Shown: positions 10,835-20,661, counted from the first letter of the stretch. The stretch is DNA of 64,000 nucleotides from EX4572-165 sp964581795 (GCA_964581795.1 CAZOPW010000002.1:10358-74357); one strand, 5' to 3'. Notes: generated by a model not told the origin, from the sequence alone. Numbers and translations are program-made.

Positions 10835-12358
10835 ATGATCACACTGACGGGGTCATCATTGACCATCGAAGATGTTGTTGCATGTGCTCGGGATTTTGAA
10901 AGGGTAAACATATCTATTGAATCAAATGAAGCTATGATAAAATCTCAAAAGCTAGTGATGGATTTACTTCATTCAAAAAAAATTGTTTATGGGGTCAACA
11001 CTGGTTTCGGAAGTCTTTCTACAGAAAAAATTGATAAACAGGATGTCGAAAGATTACAAGTGAATTTATTACGTAGTCATAGTTGTGGAGTTGGCGACCT
11101 ATTATCAATTGATATAGTAAGAGCAATGATGATTCTTCGAGCGAACTCACTTGCGAAGGGTTTTTCAGGTATTCGACCCTGTGTTGTTCAGCTTCTTTTG
11201 GATATGTTAAATCATAAGATTCATCCGATTGTACCTAGGATGGGATCTATCGGTGCAAGTGGAGATTTAGTTCCTCTTGCTCATATTGGTTTATGTTTAA
11301 TAGGAGAAGGAGAGGTAATTTTTCAACAAACGAAAATGCCGGCAAAGCAAGCATTTGAAAAAACGGGGTTAACACCAGTATCTCTGCAAGCAAAAGAAGG
11401 ATTAGCCTTAATTAATGGAACCCAATTGATGAGTGCACTTGGAAGTTTATTTGTTTCAGATGCAGAGTCAATACTAAAACACGCTCAAATCGCTGGTTCA
11501 CTCAGTTTAGAAGCATTACGAGGCACGAATCAAGCGTTCAGAAAAGAAATATCTCAATTACGACCACATACTGGGCAAATCCAGTGTGCAGATAATCTCT
11601 GGCGGTTAACTGAAGATAGCCGTATTCATGACTCTCATAAAAATTGTGAGAAAGTTCAAGATGCATACACCCTTCGTTGTATGCCACAAGTTTTTGGTGC
11701 ATCAAAAGATGTATTCACCTATGTAAAACATGTTATTGAAACAGAAATTAACTCAGTGACGGATAATCCCTTAGTATTTCCTGAATTATCAGAAAGTATT
11801 TCTGGAGGGAATTTCCATGGTCAACCATTAGCATTTGCATTGGATTTTCTTGCAATAAGTTTAGCTGAAATAGGTAATTTCAGTGAACGGCGAATTGCTC
11901 GATTAGTTGATAAACATCATTCTGATTTACCAGCATTTTTGACAAAATATCATGGTCTTCACTCAGGGTTAATGCTTCCGCAATATGTTGCAGCCTCATT
12001 GGTTAACGAGAATAAAACACTCTGTCATCCCAACAGTGTTGACTCTATTTCCTCTTCTGCAAATAAAGAAGATCATGTGAGCATGGGAGCAAATGCTGGA
12101 TTAAAATTAATTAAGATTACTGAAAATGTACGAAACATCTTAGCTATTGAATTTTTAACAAGTGCTCAAGGATTAGAATTTCTAAAACCATTAACTCCTG
12201 CCAAAGCACTACAACCAGCATTAGAAGTAATAAGGAATCAGGTGTCTTTTGTTGATGAAGATCGATCATTACATTCAGATATAAAAAAACTTTCAACCCT
12301 TATCAAAAAAGAAACTATTCTTACTAATGTTGAATCAGTTATTGGTTCTTTAAACTAA
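10835..12358 (+). CDS. hutH: Histidine ammonia-lyase
   Basis: Removes ammonia from histidine to give urocanate. The MIO cofactor triad Ala141-Ser142-Gly143 is in MGSIGASGDLVPL. Other active-site features are VYGVNTGFGSL (catalytic Tyr), LLRSHSCGVG (the Ser-His pair typical of histidine-specific enzymes) and KVQDAYTLRCMPQV. Length 507 is normal. It starts 2 bp after the hutU stop, so the two are almost certainly cotranscribed. A second family member at 22331-23854 differs at the cofactor and substrate-selecting positions. Confidence 0.96.
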   Translation: MITLTGSSLTIEDVVACARDFERVNISIESNEAMIKSQKLVMDLLHSKKIVYGVNTGFGSLSTEKIDKQDVERLQVNLLRSHSCGVGDLLSIDIVRAMMILRANSLAKGFSGIRPCVVQLLLDMLNHKIHPIVPRMGSIGASGDLVPLAHIGLCLIGEGEVIFQQTKMPAKQAFEKTGLTPVSLQAKEGLALINGTQLMSALGSLFVSDAESILKHAQIAGSLSLEALRGTNQAFRKEISQLRPHTGQIQCADNLWRLTEDSRIHDSHKNCEKVQDAYTLRCMPQVFGASKDVFTYVKHVIETEINSVTDNPLVFPELSESISGGNFHGQPLAFALDFLAISLAEIGNFSERRIARLVDKHHSDLPAFLTKYHGLHSGLMLPQYVAASLVNENKTLCHPNSVDSISSSANKEDHVSMGANAGLKLIKITENVRNILAIEFLTSAQGLEFLKPLTPAKALQPALEVIRNQVSFVDEDRSLHSDIKKLSTLIKKETILTNVESVIGSLN

Positions 12359-12400
12359 CTTTTTTTCCGAAAAAAACTAATAACCCTTTCTTTTTCGGTA
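12358..12400 (+). terminator. T-run and hairpin between hutH and mscS
   Basis: A run of T directly follows the hutH stop. It overlaps an inverted repeat with perfect 8-bp arms, CCGAAAAA (12367-12374) and TTTTTCGG (12391-12398). The T-run is the usual archaeal termination signal. The hairpin ends 8 bp before the mscS start and could also act on mscS translation. Confidence 0.45.
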
Positions 12401-12406
12401 AGTGTA

Positions 12407-13501
12407 ATGAATTTTACATCAAATGCTTGTGAAACGATAAATCAATTCTTAGCACAACTCGGAATTTCAAATCCGCTAATTGGTCAAATCGTAATAAGCA
12501 CAATTTATTTTTTCTTAGCGATTTTTATTGGTTTAATTGTGTATCGTATTTTTGAACGATACTTCACCCAATGGGCAAAAAAAACAAGGACTACTTTGGA
12601 TGATGAAATCCTTGCAAATATTAAGCTTCCTGTTTATTTAGTTGTTATTGTTGTTGGTTTATACTATGCATTGACTCCATTAAGCATTTTAGAACCATTT
12701 TTATTTCAGATAAGACTTATATTTTCAATTGTTGAGATTTTACTTGTCTCTTTTGCTGTAACCCGTATTATTAATGTATTAGTTGCTTGGTATGCGGAAA
12801 AAAAGAGAGAGCGAGAAAAGGATGTGAGCGAGCATATTCTTTTTTTATTGAAAAGGTTACTTCATATTGTAGTTTATATTTTCGCATTTATATTTGTTCT
12901 TTGGGCATTTGGGATTAATCTTTCAGGTGCTATAGTTGGTCTTGGAGTTGGAGGTATAGCTATTGCCTTTGCTCTTCAAAATGTTTTAAGTGACTTGTTT
13001 AGTGCTTTCACTATTTATTTTGACCGTCCTTTTGAAATTGGAGATTTTGTGATTATTGGTTCTGATATGGGGACAGTTAAAAAAATTGGGATGGTTTCAA
13101 CCAGAATTCAAACCTTGCAAGGGGAGGAACTTGTTGTTTCAAATCAGGAATTGATTTCAACAAGAATTCGTAATTTTAAACAAATGGAAAAGCGAAGAAT
13201 TGTATTTGGTTTAGGTGTAATTTATGGGACTCCCTTATCCAAATTAGAAAAAATACCTGATATGTTAAAAGAAATAATCAATAGTGTTGATTTGACAGAT
13301 GTTGATCGCGTTCACTTTAAGGAATATGGTAATTTCAGTTTGAATTTTGAAGTTGTTTATTATATACGCTCAAAGGATTATGCAGTGTATATGGATATTC
13401 AACAGGAAATTAATTTTAAAATTAAAGAAGCATTTGAAAAAGAAGGAATTGAAATGGCGTTTCCAACACAAACATTATTTCTTAAAAATGAAAACGCCTA
13501 A
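12407..13501 (+). CDS. MscS-family mechanosensitive channel
   Basis: A small-conductance channel that opens under membrane tension to release solutes on osmotic downshock. Four or five membrane helices are followed by the pore-lining TM3 with its glycine/alanine pattern (SGAIVGLGVGGIAIAFALQN), then DPF-like YFDRPFEIGDFV and the cytoplasmic beta domain. Length is 364 residues, longer than the E. coli protein because of two extra N-terminal helices. Its role fits the glycerate-type compatible-solute genes at 17.8-20.3 kb. Confidence 0.92.
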   Translation: MNFTSNACETINQFLAQLGISNPLIGQIVISTIYFFLAIFIGLIVYRIFERYFTQWAKKTRTTLDDEILANIKLPVYLVVIVVGLYYALTPLSILEPFLFQIRLIFSIVEILLVSFAVTRIINVLVAWYAEKKREREKDVSEHILFLLKRLLHIVVYIFAFIFVLWAFGINLSGAIVGLGVGGIAIAFALQNVLSDLFSAFTIYFDRPFEIGDFVIIGSDMGTVKKIGMVSTRIQTLQGEELVVSNQELISTRIRNFKQMEKRRIVFGLGVIYGTPLSKLEKIPDMLKEIINSVDLTDVDRVHFKEYGNFSLNFEVVYYIRSKDYAVYMDIQQEINFKIKEAFEKEGIEMAFPTQTLFLKNENA

Positions 13502-13542
13502 TTTTTTTTCATTTATTTTTTCTATATTATTTAGGCTGGCAA

Positions 13543-14061
13543 CTAAGGTGATGTAAGATTTATTAAATAAGATTTTAAAATATGTTGAGTTGCAGCCATT
13601 GATAACATGACAATGATGATAAATAATACTGAACTAGAATTCCATTGATTGATAACTAATCCTAACGCTATGCCTGCTGCTGGTGCATGTTCTGTGTTTG
13701 TTATGGTCATAAGAAATATTGATAAACCCACTGCAATAGCAGCAAAAAAGATAGAAACTTCGTTAGTTTTAATTAAAGAAAATATTGAATTATTGGTGTA
13801 AATTATACTACCAAAATAATTGCATATAATACCCATGCTAATACCAATAGTGTAGCCTCCAATTAACCGTTTTGGTGAGGAGGAATATGATTTTGGCATT
13901 GTAAAAATAATAAATGAAGTTGCTCCAAGAGACGCAATGATTGCTGTTTCTGTTATTACGTCTAGAAATAATAGTGCTATGAGGAGGATGATTGTCGCAA
14001 TTAGACATTGGAATATGTACTTTGAAAGGTTCTTTCCTACTTTTTCATCTATGACTCTCAT
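13543..14061 (-). CDS. HPP-family membrane protein
   Basis: A 172-residue protein with five or so hydrophobic segments and the HPP family blocks LGATSFIIFTMP and HAPAAGIALGLV. The His-Pro-Pro that names the family reads His-Ala-Pro here. Some cyanobacterial relatives transport nitrite; most are uncharacterised, so no substrate is assigned. There is no CBS domain. It converges with mscS; upstream is 250 bp of AT-rich sequence without other features. Confidence 0.75.
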   Translation of the reverse strand: MRVIDEKVGKNLSKYIFQCLIATIILLIALLFLDVITETAIIASLGATSFIIFTMPKSYSSSPKRLIGGYTIGISMGIICNYFGSIIYTNNSIFSLIKTNEVSIFFAAIAVGLSIFLMTITNTEHAPAAGIALGLVINQWNSSSVLFIIIVMLSMAATQHILKSYLINLTSP

Positions 14062-14311
14062 CGTTCACTATTGAATTACATTGATACTATAAAATGAGTG
14101 TTTAGTATTATCAGAAGTATTGCTATTTAAATAATAATTATCTATATAGCCGATTGCTTGACCTTTACTTTTTTCCATTATTTTATTTCCTACAACTATT
14201 TTCTTAAAGTTCATTAATAAAATTATATCATATATTTTATAACAAATATATTAATATATCACTATTATAAATAATATTATTATCATTTCTGTTATCAAAT
14301 TTTCCATCCAT

Positions 14312-15190
14312 TCACGGCTCTTTAAAGAAAGAATCTATAATCTCACCTTTTGCTTTAGCGGCATTATATCCTAAGCTAATATTTTCTTTAACTGTTCCCC
14401 AATCAAAATCAAGAACATGATCAGAAGTAAAACCCGTGGGTAAATAATAATCGCCATGCTCTTCTTCTAATAAATCAATCATATCTTCTCCCTTTGCATC
14501 AAGAAGAGTGCGATATAGAATACGTGCATACTGCATTTTATTTTTAAACGAATAATCCCTTTTTTGAGTCAAATTAAAAGGTGAAATAGCAAAAATTTTT
14601 ACATTTTCACGGCCATTTTGTAATGCCGCCTTAATCGGATATCCTTCACAAACACCACCATCCACAAAACAATGCTTAATCCCATTTTTACCCTTTAGCC
14701 ACACAGGTTCGAATATGCCTGGTATAGCAATAGATGCAGTGATGGCAGTTGAAAGACTCATGTCCACATCCTTTGGAATGTATTTCCTTTTTCCATCATT
14801 AAGATCTGTTACAACACATTGAAATTTAGTTTCAGTGAAACTATCCCAATTGATATCAAAATCATTAAATATTTTATCTAGCAAACGTTGAATTTTTTGT
14901 ATTCGTACAAGCCCCCAATAGAACAAAAAATCAGCCATCCAAATTAAAGGGGCAACACGAAACTCTTTCCATGGTTTATATTTTTTAAATGTTTTTTCCA
15001 TATCTGAACTCGATATACCTGCAGCCATAAAACAACCAAATAAAGCACCACCACTCGTTCCAACGATATAATCAGGACGATATTGTTTTTCATCAAACAC
15101 ATATTTCCAAAAACCAATATATGATGTAGTATGAGCTCCACCACCAGAACACGCTAAAATTTTTTCCCGTTGTTTATTAGTTTTAATCAT
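14312..15190 (-). CDS. Patatin-like phospholipase
   Basis: A patatin-fold lipid acyl hydrolase. It has the oxyanion glycine loop (CSGGGAHTTSYIG), the nucleophile elbow GTSGG and the catalytic Asp in DGGVCEG, which form the Ser-Asp dyad. Length 292 is typical for prokaryotic patatins. The ATG at 15190 is preferred to a TTG at 15199. In an archaeon with ether lipids the natural substrate is unclear: imported ester lipids or acyl-thioesters are possible. It is divergent from marC. Confidence 0.85.
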   Translation of the reverse strand: MIKTNKQREKILACSGGGAHTTSYIGFWKYVFDEKQYRPDYIVGTSGGALFGCFMAAGISSSDMEKTFKKYKPWKEFRVAPLIWMADFLFYWGLVRIQKIQRLLDKIFNDFDINWDSFTETKFQCVVTDLNDGKRKYIPKDVDMSLSTAITASIAIPGIFEPVWLKGKNGIKHCFVDGGVCEGYPIKAALQNGRENVKIFAISPFNLTQKRDYSFKNKMQYARILYRTLLDAKGEDMIDLLEEEHGDYYLPTGFTSDHVLDFDWGTVKENISLGYNAAKAKGEIIDSFFKEP

Positions 15191-15288
15191 TTTCTTCAAA
15201 CTATTGAATACAATACTTGTTTTTTAAATTTTTAAAAAAATTTGATTTTTTTTTAATTTCATATTCATGCTTAAAACAATCAAGCATA

Positions 15289-15298
15289 ATTTATATAC
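15289..15298 (+). promoter_or_regulatory. TATA box of marC
   Basis: ATTTATATAC is centred about 26 bp before the ATG at 15322. It decides the start: the upstream in-frame ATG at 15310 would lie before the expected transcript start. Confidence 0.5.
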
Positions 15299-15321
15299 TT
15301 CCTTTCTCTATGTCCATCCTA

Positions 15322-15999
15322 ATGGATATTGCATATATACTTTCAATTTTTGTTGGAGTTTTAGCGATTGTAAATCCTTTTGGAAATATATCGTTCTTCA
15401 CCTCTCTAACACAAGGGTTTTCTTTAGAAGAAAAAAGAAGAGTTATATCAAAAGCAATAATTGCAGCAACGACAACACTCATTGTATTTGGTCTTCTCGG
15501 ATCATATATTTTCCGTTTATTTAGTATCACCATTCCTGCGTTTCGCATCGCAGGTGGACTACTCCTATTTAGAGTTGCTTTTAGTATGCTTTATGGTTCA
15601 ACACCTGGTACTAAATCAACGGTGCAAGAAAAAGCCGAGTCATTAGAACGGGAAATGGTAGGGGTGATCCCACTTGCGATACCCATGCTTGCGGGTCCAG
15701 GAGCAATTTCAACTGTAATGCTTTATGTTTCAGAAGGAAGTTTACTTGATTTACTTATCGTCATTGTTTCAATCTTCTTAACAATGATTATAACATATAC
15801 TCTCCTGCGTAACGCGGATAAAATATTTGGAAGAATTGGAAGAGTTGGGTCATTAGCTATATCGCGAATAATGGGTCTAATTCTTGCAGCTGTCGCAGTT
15901 CAATTCTTGATAAACGGAATACATGATATTGCATTAAAATGGATAACTGAATTTTCAAATTTAACGATAAATAATATTATAACCATTTTCTTTTTTTGA
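15322..15999 (+). CDS. MarC-family integral membrane protein
   Basis: About 225 residues with six membrane helices and the family motifs IVNPFGNISFFTSLT near the N-terminus and AIPMLAGPGAISTVML in the middle. MarC proteins are widespread inner-membrane proteins of unproven function, once linked to multiple antibiotic resistance and sometimes annotated as transporters. The start is chosen from the TATA position, giving a leaderless mRNA. Its 3' end overlaps the convergent corA gene by 23 bp. Confidence 0.85.
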   Translation: MDIAYILSIFVGVLAIVNPFGNISFFTSLTQGFSLEEKRRVISKAIIAATTTLIVFGLLGSYIFRLFSITIPAFRIAGGLLLFRVAFSMLYGSTPGTKSTVQEKAESLEREMVGVIPLAIPMLAGPGAISTVMLYVSEGSLLDLLIVIVSIFLTMIITYTLLRNADKIFGRIGRVGSLAISRIMGLILAAVAVQFLINGIHDIALKWITEFSNLTINNIITIFFF

Positions 16000-17077
16000 A
16001 ATAAAAAAGCATGATTAAACTAATGGTTAACATGATTACTAACGCAAAAGGATAACCCCAGAACCAGTTAAGTTCAGGCATATTAAAAGGAGAAACAGTT
16101 GGATTAAAATTCATACCATAAATACCTGCAATAAATGTTAATGGAATAAAAATTGATGCAAAGATGGTTAAAACTTTCATCACTTCATTCATTTTGTTAC
16201 TGACACTTGACATATAAATATCAAGCATCCCAGATATCATATCTCGGTAGCTTTCTATAGTATCAATTACCTGAATAGTATGATCATATACATCCTTTAA
16301 AAAGATAATAATATCCTCAGATATCAAGGCCGTTTCTTCTCTGAGTAATCCATTGAGTAACTCCCGTGTAGGCCAAATAGCTTTTCGAAGAAAAATCATG
16401 TCAGCTTTCAATCGATGAATCTGTTGTAGTAGTTTTGGAGTTGGTTGTTCAATTAGCAACTCTTCTGTATCCTCTATTATTTCACCTATTGATTCAAGTA
16501 TGACAAAATAATGATCAATAATGGCATCAATCAAAACATAAGCTAAATAATCAGCATTCATTTTTCTGATACGGCCTTTACCAGATCGAAGTCTACCTCT
16601 TATCTGATCAAAAATGTCACCAGTTTTTTCTTGAAATGAAATTACCATGTTTTTCAATAAAATGATACTAATTTGCTCCGCTTGGATTTCATTATCATTA
16701 TCGCGATAAAGCATTTTTAGGACAAAATAAAGATAATTATCAAAATCTTCAAATTTTGGTCGTTGTCCGGTATTCATTATATCCTCAAGAACAAGAGGAT
16801 GTATATTAAATTCCGAACCTATTTTCTGGATAAGAGTAGCATCATGGACTCCATCGATATTAATCCATGATATTGAGTTAGAATCTAGAAATGAAAAACA
16901 TTCTTCGATGTCCTTACAAGTATGTTCCTTGATATGATTCTCATCGTAATTAAAAATTGTAATTCGAATAGGTCCAACTCGTTCCTTTCCTACATGAACC
17001 AGGGATCCAGGAGGAAGACCGAGCGTTTTATTACGTTTTTTAACAATTTTTGAAATACTATTCACCACAATAAACAC
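15977..17077 (-). CDS. corA: CorA-type magnesium/cobalt transporter
   Basis: A long N-terminal cytoplasmic domain (to about residue 300) with coiled helices is followed by two C-terminal membrane helices. The signature GMN is in FIAGIYGMNFNP, just after the first helix. CorA forms pentameric Mg2+ channels. The start is a GTG at 17077 placed about 26 bp after a TATA-like AATATATTTTTT, so the mRNA is probably leaderless; GTGs at 17068 and 17065 are alternatives. An inverted repeat overlaps the start. Confidence 0.9.
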   Translation of the reverse strand: MFIVVNSISKIVKKRNKTLGLPPGSLVHVGKERVGPIRITIFNYDENHIKEHTCKDIEECFSFLDSNSISWINIDGVHDATLIQKIGSEFNIHPLVLEDIMNTGQRPKFEDFDNYLYFVLKMLYRDNDNEIQAEQISIILLKNMVISFQEKTGDIFDQIRGRLRSGKGRIRKMNADYLAYVLIDAIIDHYFVILESIGEIIEDTEELLIEQPTPKLLQQIHRLKADMIFLRKAIWPTRELLNGLLREETALISEDIIIFLKDVYDHTIQVIDTIESYRDMISGMLDIYMSSVSNKMNEVMKVLTIFASIFIPLTFIAGIYGMNFNPTVSPFNMPELNWFWGYPFALVIMLTISLIMLFYFKKRKWL

Positions 17078-17091
17078 GTATCATTTACGTG
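17075..17091 (-). promoter_or_regulatory. Candidate operator at the corA start
   Basis: A perfect inverted repeat CACGTA-TCATT-TACGTG lies between the TATA box (about 17098-17107) and the GTG start. A protein bound here would block initiation. Confidence 0.4.
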
Positions 17092-17160
17092 ACAAAAAAT
17101 ATATTATGAAATAAATATGATTTTCTATTTAATCAACAAATGAAATATTCATAAAACGAA

Positions 17161-17775
17161 CTAATCAACCATAGTGACCTTAACTGTTTTGTTAATATCA
17201 ATAATAGCTCCACGACCACGTTTTCCCATGCTACAATTTACGATAACTGTTTGTTCATGTTGTGTAAAGCCGGGTTTTTCATGAATGTGCCCGCAAATCA
17301 CCAGGAGTGGATGAAAGGTATCAACTATTTTTCGAATTGGTTTGCTCCCTGCATGTTTTCCAAGAAATACGGTATCCTGAAAACCATATGGGGGAACATG
17401 GGTGATGAGAACATCGACTTGTTCTAAATACGACCGAAGAGTTTCGTTAGTGAAAAACAAATCTGTTTCTGCATCATCCACACCATTAACTCCAGTAAAC
17501 GTTAATCCATCAATCTGAGTTTGTTTTTTATGAATATTGACTGCTTTCGTTTTTTTAATTCCCTCCCAAACATCTGCAGTATCAATATTGCCTGGAAGGG
17601 TATACACGGGATTGGGAAACTGGTTTAGAATGATAATAGCTGCATCGGCAGGACCAAATTGAGTTATATCACCAGCAATAACAATAACATCTGGTTGATG
17701 TTCTTTTATCGCTGCAAGCGCTTGGTTAACGCGATGTTGTGCTCCATGAATATCTGCTGTTGCGTATATTTTCAT
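17161..17775 (-). CDS. Calcineurin-like metallophosphoesterase
   Basis: Motifs of the MPE fold occur in order: DIHG (D-X-H), VIAGDITQFG (GD), LPGNIDT (GN-D), LLITHVPPYG-type THVPP, and VICGHIHE (GHXH). They bind two metal ions. Length 204 fits small YfcE-like phosphodiesterases and phosphatases. It follows the glycosyltransferase gene by 57 bp on the same strand. By position it could remove the phosphate from glucosyl-3-phosphoglycerate, but that is inference; known GpgP phosphatases belong to other folds. Confidence 0.88.
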   Translation of the reverse strand: MKIYATADIHGAQHRVNQALAAIKEHQPDVIVIAGDITQFGPADAAIIILNQFPNPVYTLPGNIDTADVWEGIKKTKAVNIHKKQTQIDGLTFTGVNGVDDAETDLFFTNETLRSYLEQVDVLITHVPPYGFQDTVFLGKHAGSKPIRKIVDTFHPLLVICGHIHEKPGFTQHEQTVIVNCSMGKRGRGAIIDINKTVKVTMVD

Positions 17776-17832
17776 TCATATCGCCATGATTAATTTAATA
17801 GATCCTTAGAATATGAATCAATAATTCCCAGT

Positions 17833-19071
17833 TCAATACACTTTTTTAAGATAATTAAATTGTTCTTCAAATATTTCAGCTTGTTTTTGAATAATGATTT
17901 CTGCACCGTTAATATCCATGTCTTCAACTTGATGAGCGTAACTAACAAATCGTCCTAACCATAATGTTTTAAGGGTATCTAGTAAAGTATATTTATCTGC
18001 ATCACTTTCCAAATTCTTATAAGATGCAGCATATTGGTAAACAATTTTTGCCCAAAGTAACGCGTCAAATTTTTCTTTATCATTAACTACATGATCGACC
18101 TGTGCAATTAATTCTTCTGGAAGGTAATTTTTCATATATTCCTTATTTGAAATGAATTCTTGTTGGAAAGATTTATTCATTTCATCAATGTTAATATTAA
18201 CTGGAATTGGATGTTGACTGAAGCACTCACGATGATGTTTTGGTTGCCAACGGGATGGTTTTTTCTTCCAGTAGTGTTCATAGTATTTCGCTAGTTCAAA
18301 CATACTCCCGGTTACTTTTCGAAACATTGGAATAAGAAATTTCTCTGGTTCTAAATAATGAGTTGTGGATTCATGAATTTTTAATGAAAATAATCCTTCT
18401 TTAACGTAATATCCTTCAGCTGCTGCTGCGGTAACAATAAAAATATCAATGCCAAAATCAGGGGGAAGTAATGGATGATTCCGCAACATCTCATACAGAT
18501 GTTTTGATAATGCAAATTCTCCCGCGATTGGTTGTCTGATATCTATTCCATAAAGTGATCTCGTAAATGGATATACTAGATTATTCGTAATTACTCCATC
18601 GTTTTTATCTCGAATGTAATATGGAACAGTTAGATCTGCACGACCATACACTACAGGATTTGCAATAGTTTGAATCCAACTAGGTTGGATACTTAATAAG
18701 TCTCCATCCATAAGGACAACACATTTTGCTTGCGCTTCATGAGCTATTTCAAAAATCGTCATCACTCCAGATCCTTTTCCACCGGGGACAAGATCATCGG
18801 TTACAATAGTGTGAATCGATTTATATGGTTGAAATAAGTTAATAGCCTCTTCTGTGTTATCACTGGAAGGTGCTTTAGAAACAACGATTGCTAAATTATA
18901 ATCTGGAAAATGACGATATAATCCTTCATTTATCTTATTGAGAACACTTAATACAGTGGATTCAACGTTTTTACAAAGGACACCGACCATGATGTCGATT
19001 GGCCCTATTTCATGGCATTTATCAATTATTTCTGAGTCTAAATTTAATCCATTGTTCCATTCTTGATTCAT
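17833..19071 (-). CDS. GT-A glycosyltransferase, GpgS/mannosylglycerate-synthase-like
   Basis: A GT-A fold transferase with a nucleotide-binding start (IDIMVGVLCKN), a DXD-type MDGDLLS metal site, and the GEFALS and PDFGIDIFIVTAAAAEGYYV blocks seen in glucosyl- and mannosylglycerate synthases. The partner gene upstream is GpgS-like, so this one may add a second sugar or use glycerate directly. The ATG at 19071 is chosen for the GGAG upstream; an ATG at 19131 that overlaps the end of the upstream gene is also possible. Confidence 0.7.
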   Translation of the reverse strand: MNQEWNNGLNLDSEIIDKCHEIGPIDIMVGVLCKNVESTVLSVLNKINEGLYRHFPDYNLAIVVSKAPSSDNTEEAINLFQPYKSIHTIVTDDLVPGGKGSGVMTIFEIAHEAQAKCVVLMDGDLLSIQPSWIQTIANPVVYGRADLTVPYYIRDKNDGVITNNLVYPFTRSLYGIDIRQPIAGEFALSKHLYEMLRNHPLLPPDFGIDIFIVTAAAAEGYYVKEGLFSLKIHESTTHYLEPEKFLIPMFRKVTGSMFELAKYYEHYWKKKPSRWQPKHHRECFSQHPIPVNINIDEMNKSFQQEFISNKEYMKNYLPEELIAQVDHVVNDKEKFDALLWAKIVYQYAASYKNLESDADKYTLLDTLKTLWLGRFVSYAHQVEDMDINGAEIIIQKQAEIFEEQFNYLKKVY

Positions 19072-19120
19072 AGATAGCTCTTCTCCTATTTTATCTCCAT
19101 TATACTTTTCAACAGATCCT

Positions 19121-20323
19121 TTACTTTTCATTATCAATAATGACAACATCTAAAAGCTGTTCACGAATTTTTTTCCGAGCAGAAATGGTACGTAACCAAT
19201 CAGGTATACGTGAGCCAACTGGATGATTTAAATAATGATTACCTGAAACTGTAATTTGTTTACTAAACTGCTCCACCATATTCTCTTCGATATGGCGATC
19301 ATATTTTAAATTATTAAAGTGAGCATCAGCATGATATTTTCGTATTGCGTCCTGAGCATATCTTTGATATAAAACACGCAAAGACCGAATAAAATCCTGA
19401 GATATGTTCAATTGATCTTCTTCGATGAGAACACGTAAAAGGGTTTCAAGTATATCTCCAGTCATTTTCACTAAACCTTGATCTTCATCTCCAATTTTTT
19501 GATGTTTATGATCATAAAACCCTAAATCTGTTTGACAAATCCGTTTTGTAATAACGTTTCTATACATCTCAGCCATAACACCAATTTCAATACCCCAATT
19601 ACCTGGTATATCGACATCTCGAGCTAAATCACTAGTTAAAGCAAACTCACCAGATAATGGATATCGGAATGATTGTAAGAATTTGACAAATTCAACTTGT
19701 GCACTATGCTGTTCTTCAAGTGCCTCTAATAATGGATGGAGAAATAACCGGACTACTCGACCATACATTATTCCTTTCTCGGTATTAACTCGCGCATAAT
19801 ATCCTTTATTAAATTTAAAATCCAATTCTGGTTCAACAATTGGATAAACTAATTTAGTTGGAATTGTTTCATCATATAACATAATATCTGCATCATGTAA
19901 CGCAACAGCATATGATCGTAATGCTGCGATTCCAAGAGCAAGCCAAACATCCCGGCCCTTACCACGATATTTTAGTAAATCTATTCCTTCTGATTTTAAA
20001 CCTTGAAGCAATCGTTCAATTTTTGGTCCATTACACCACATAATTAAATGAGGTACTTCTAAATCTGAAAAAAAACGTTTTACATGAGCAAATTCCTTTT
20101 CGTTTTGTGCAGCGAGTGGGATAATGATTTCTCTTAAATATGTGCATTTGTTCAATCCTTTTTTTATAGTTCCTAAAGCATCTCCATTGATTTCTCTGTA
20201 TAGCATTGGCATAACAACGGATACGGGGCGCTCAACAACACTGTCACTGACCGTCTTCATTAATTCTTTTTTTCCAACATTAAACTCGTGAAGTGTTGCA
20301 ATTTTTTCCTGTTTTAAATCCAT
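19121..20323 (-). CDS. gpgS: Glucosyl-3-phosphoglycerate synthase
   Basis: Transfers glucose from NDP-glucose to 3-phosphoglycerate, the first step to glucosylglycerate, a compatible solute. Family features are VSVVMPMLYRE, RGKGRDVWLALG, the DXD site HDADIMLYD, YPLSGEFAL and NWGIEIGVMAEMYRN. Length 400 fits archaeal GpgS. The ATG at 20323 follows GGTGA by 7 nt and is preferred over an upstream ATG at 20359. It heads a minus-strand set with a second glycosyltransferase and a phosphoesterase. Confidence 0.85.
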   Translation of the reverse strand: MDLKQEKIATLHEFNVGKKELMKTVSDSVVERPVSVVMPMLYREINGDALGTIKKGLNKCTYLREIIIPLAAQNEKEFAHVKRFFSDLEVPHLIMWCNGPKIERLLQGLKSEGIDLLKYRGKGRDVWLALGIAALRSYAVALHDADIMLYDETIPTKLVYPIVEPELDFKFNKGYYARVNTEKGIMYGRVVRLFLHPLLEALEEQHSAQVEFVKFLQSFRYPLSGEFALTSDLARDVDIPGNWGIEIGVMAEMYRNVITKRICQTDLGFYDHKHQKIGDEDQGLVKMTGDILETLLRVLIEEDQLNISQDFIRSLRVLYQRYAQDAIRKYHADAHFNNLKYDRHIEENMVEQFSKQITVSGNHYLNHPVGSRIPDWLRTISARKKIREQLLDVVIIDNEK

Positions 20324-20661
20324 CTTTTTTTCACCACTCTTAGAATTATATTTCGCCATCACTAGGAACGTAATTTTTCACAGGATTAGAGCCCGTAATA
20401 ATGTTGATTCTGATAACTGTTATGGTGTTATTCTACATGTATTGTAGCCAGTGAGAATTATAAGATGCACCAATATGTCTGCACCATTGGTTATTAACAA
20501 ATAATAGTTCCCAATCCATGACTTCCGTTCTCAACATTGTAAATATGCTGCTTATTATTAATATTTTTTAACAGATGAAATGGCTAGTAATTTAGAATCT
20601 AAAATTGAATAATACTTTTTTCCAAAATCAAATATACCCCTATTTTATTTCAGCTGAGTAT

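Noticed and set aside
15217..15321. Longer N-terminus for MarC
   Set aside because: The TATA box at 15289-15298 lies within it, and the family begins at the later Met.
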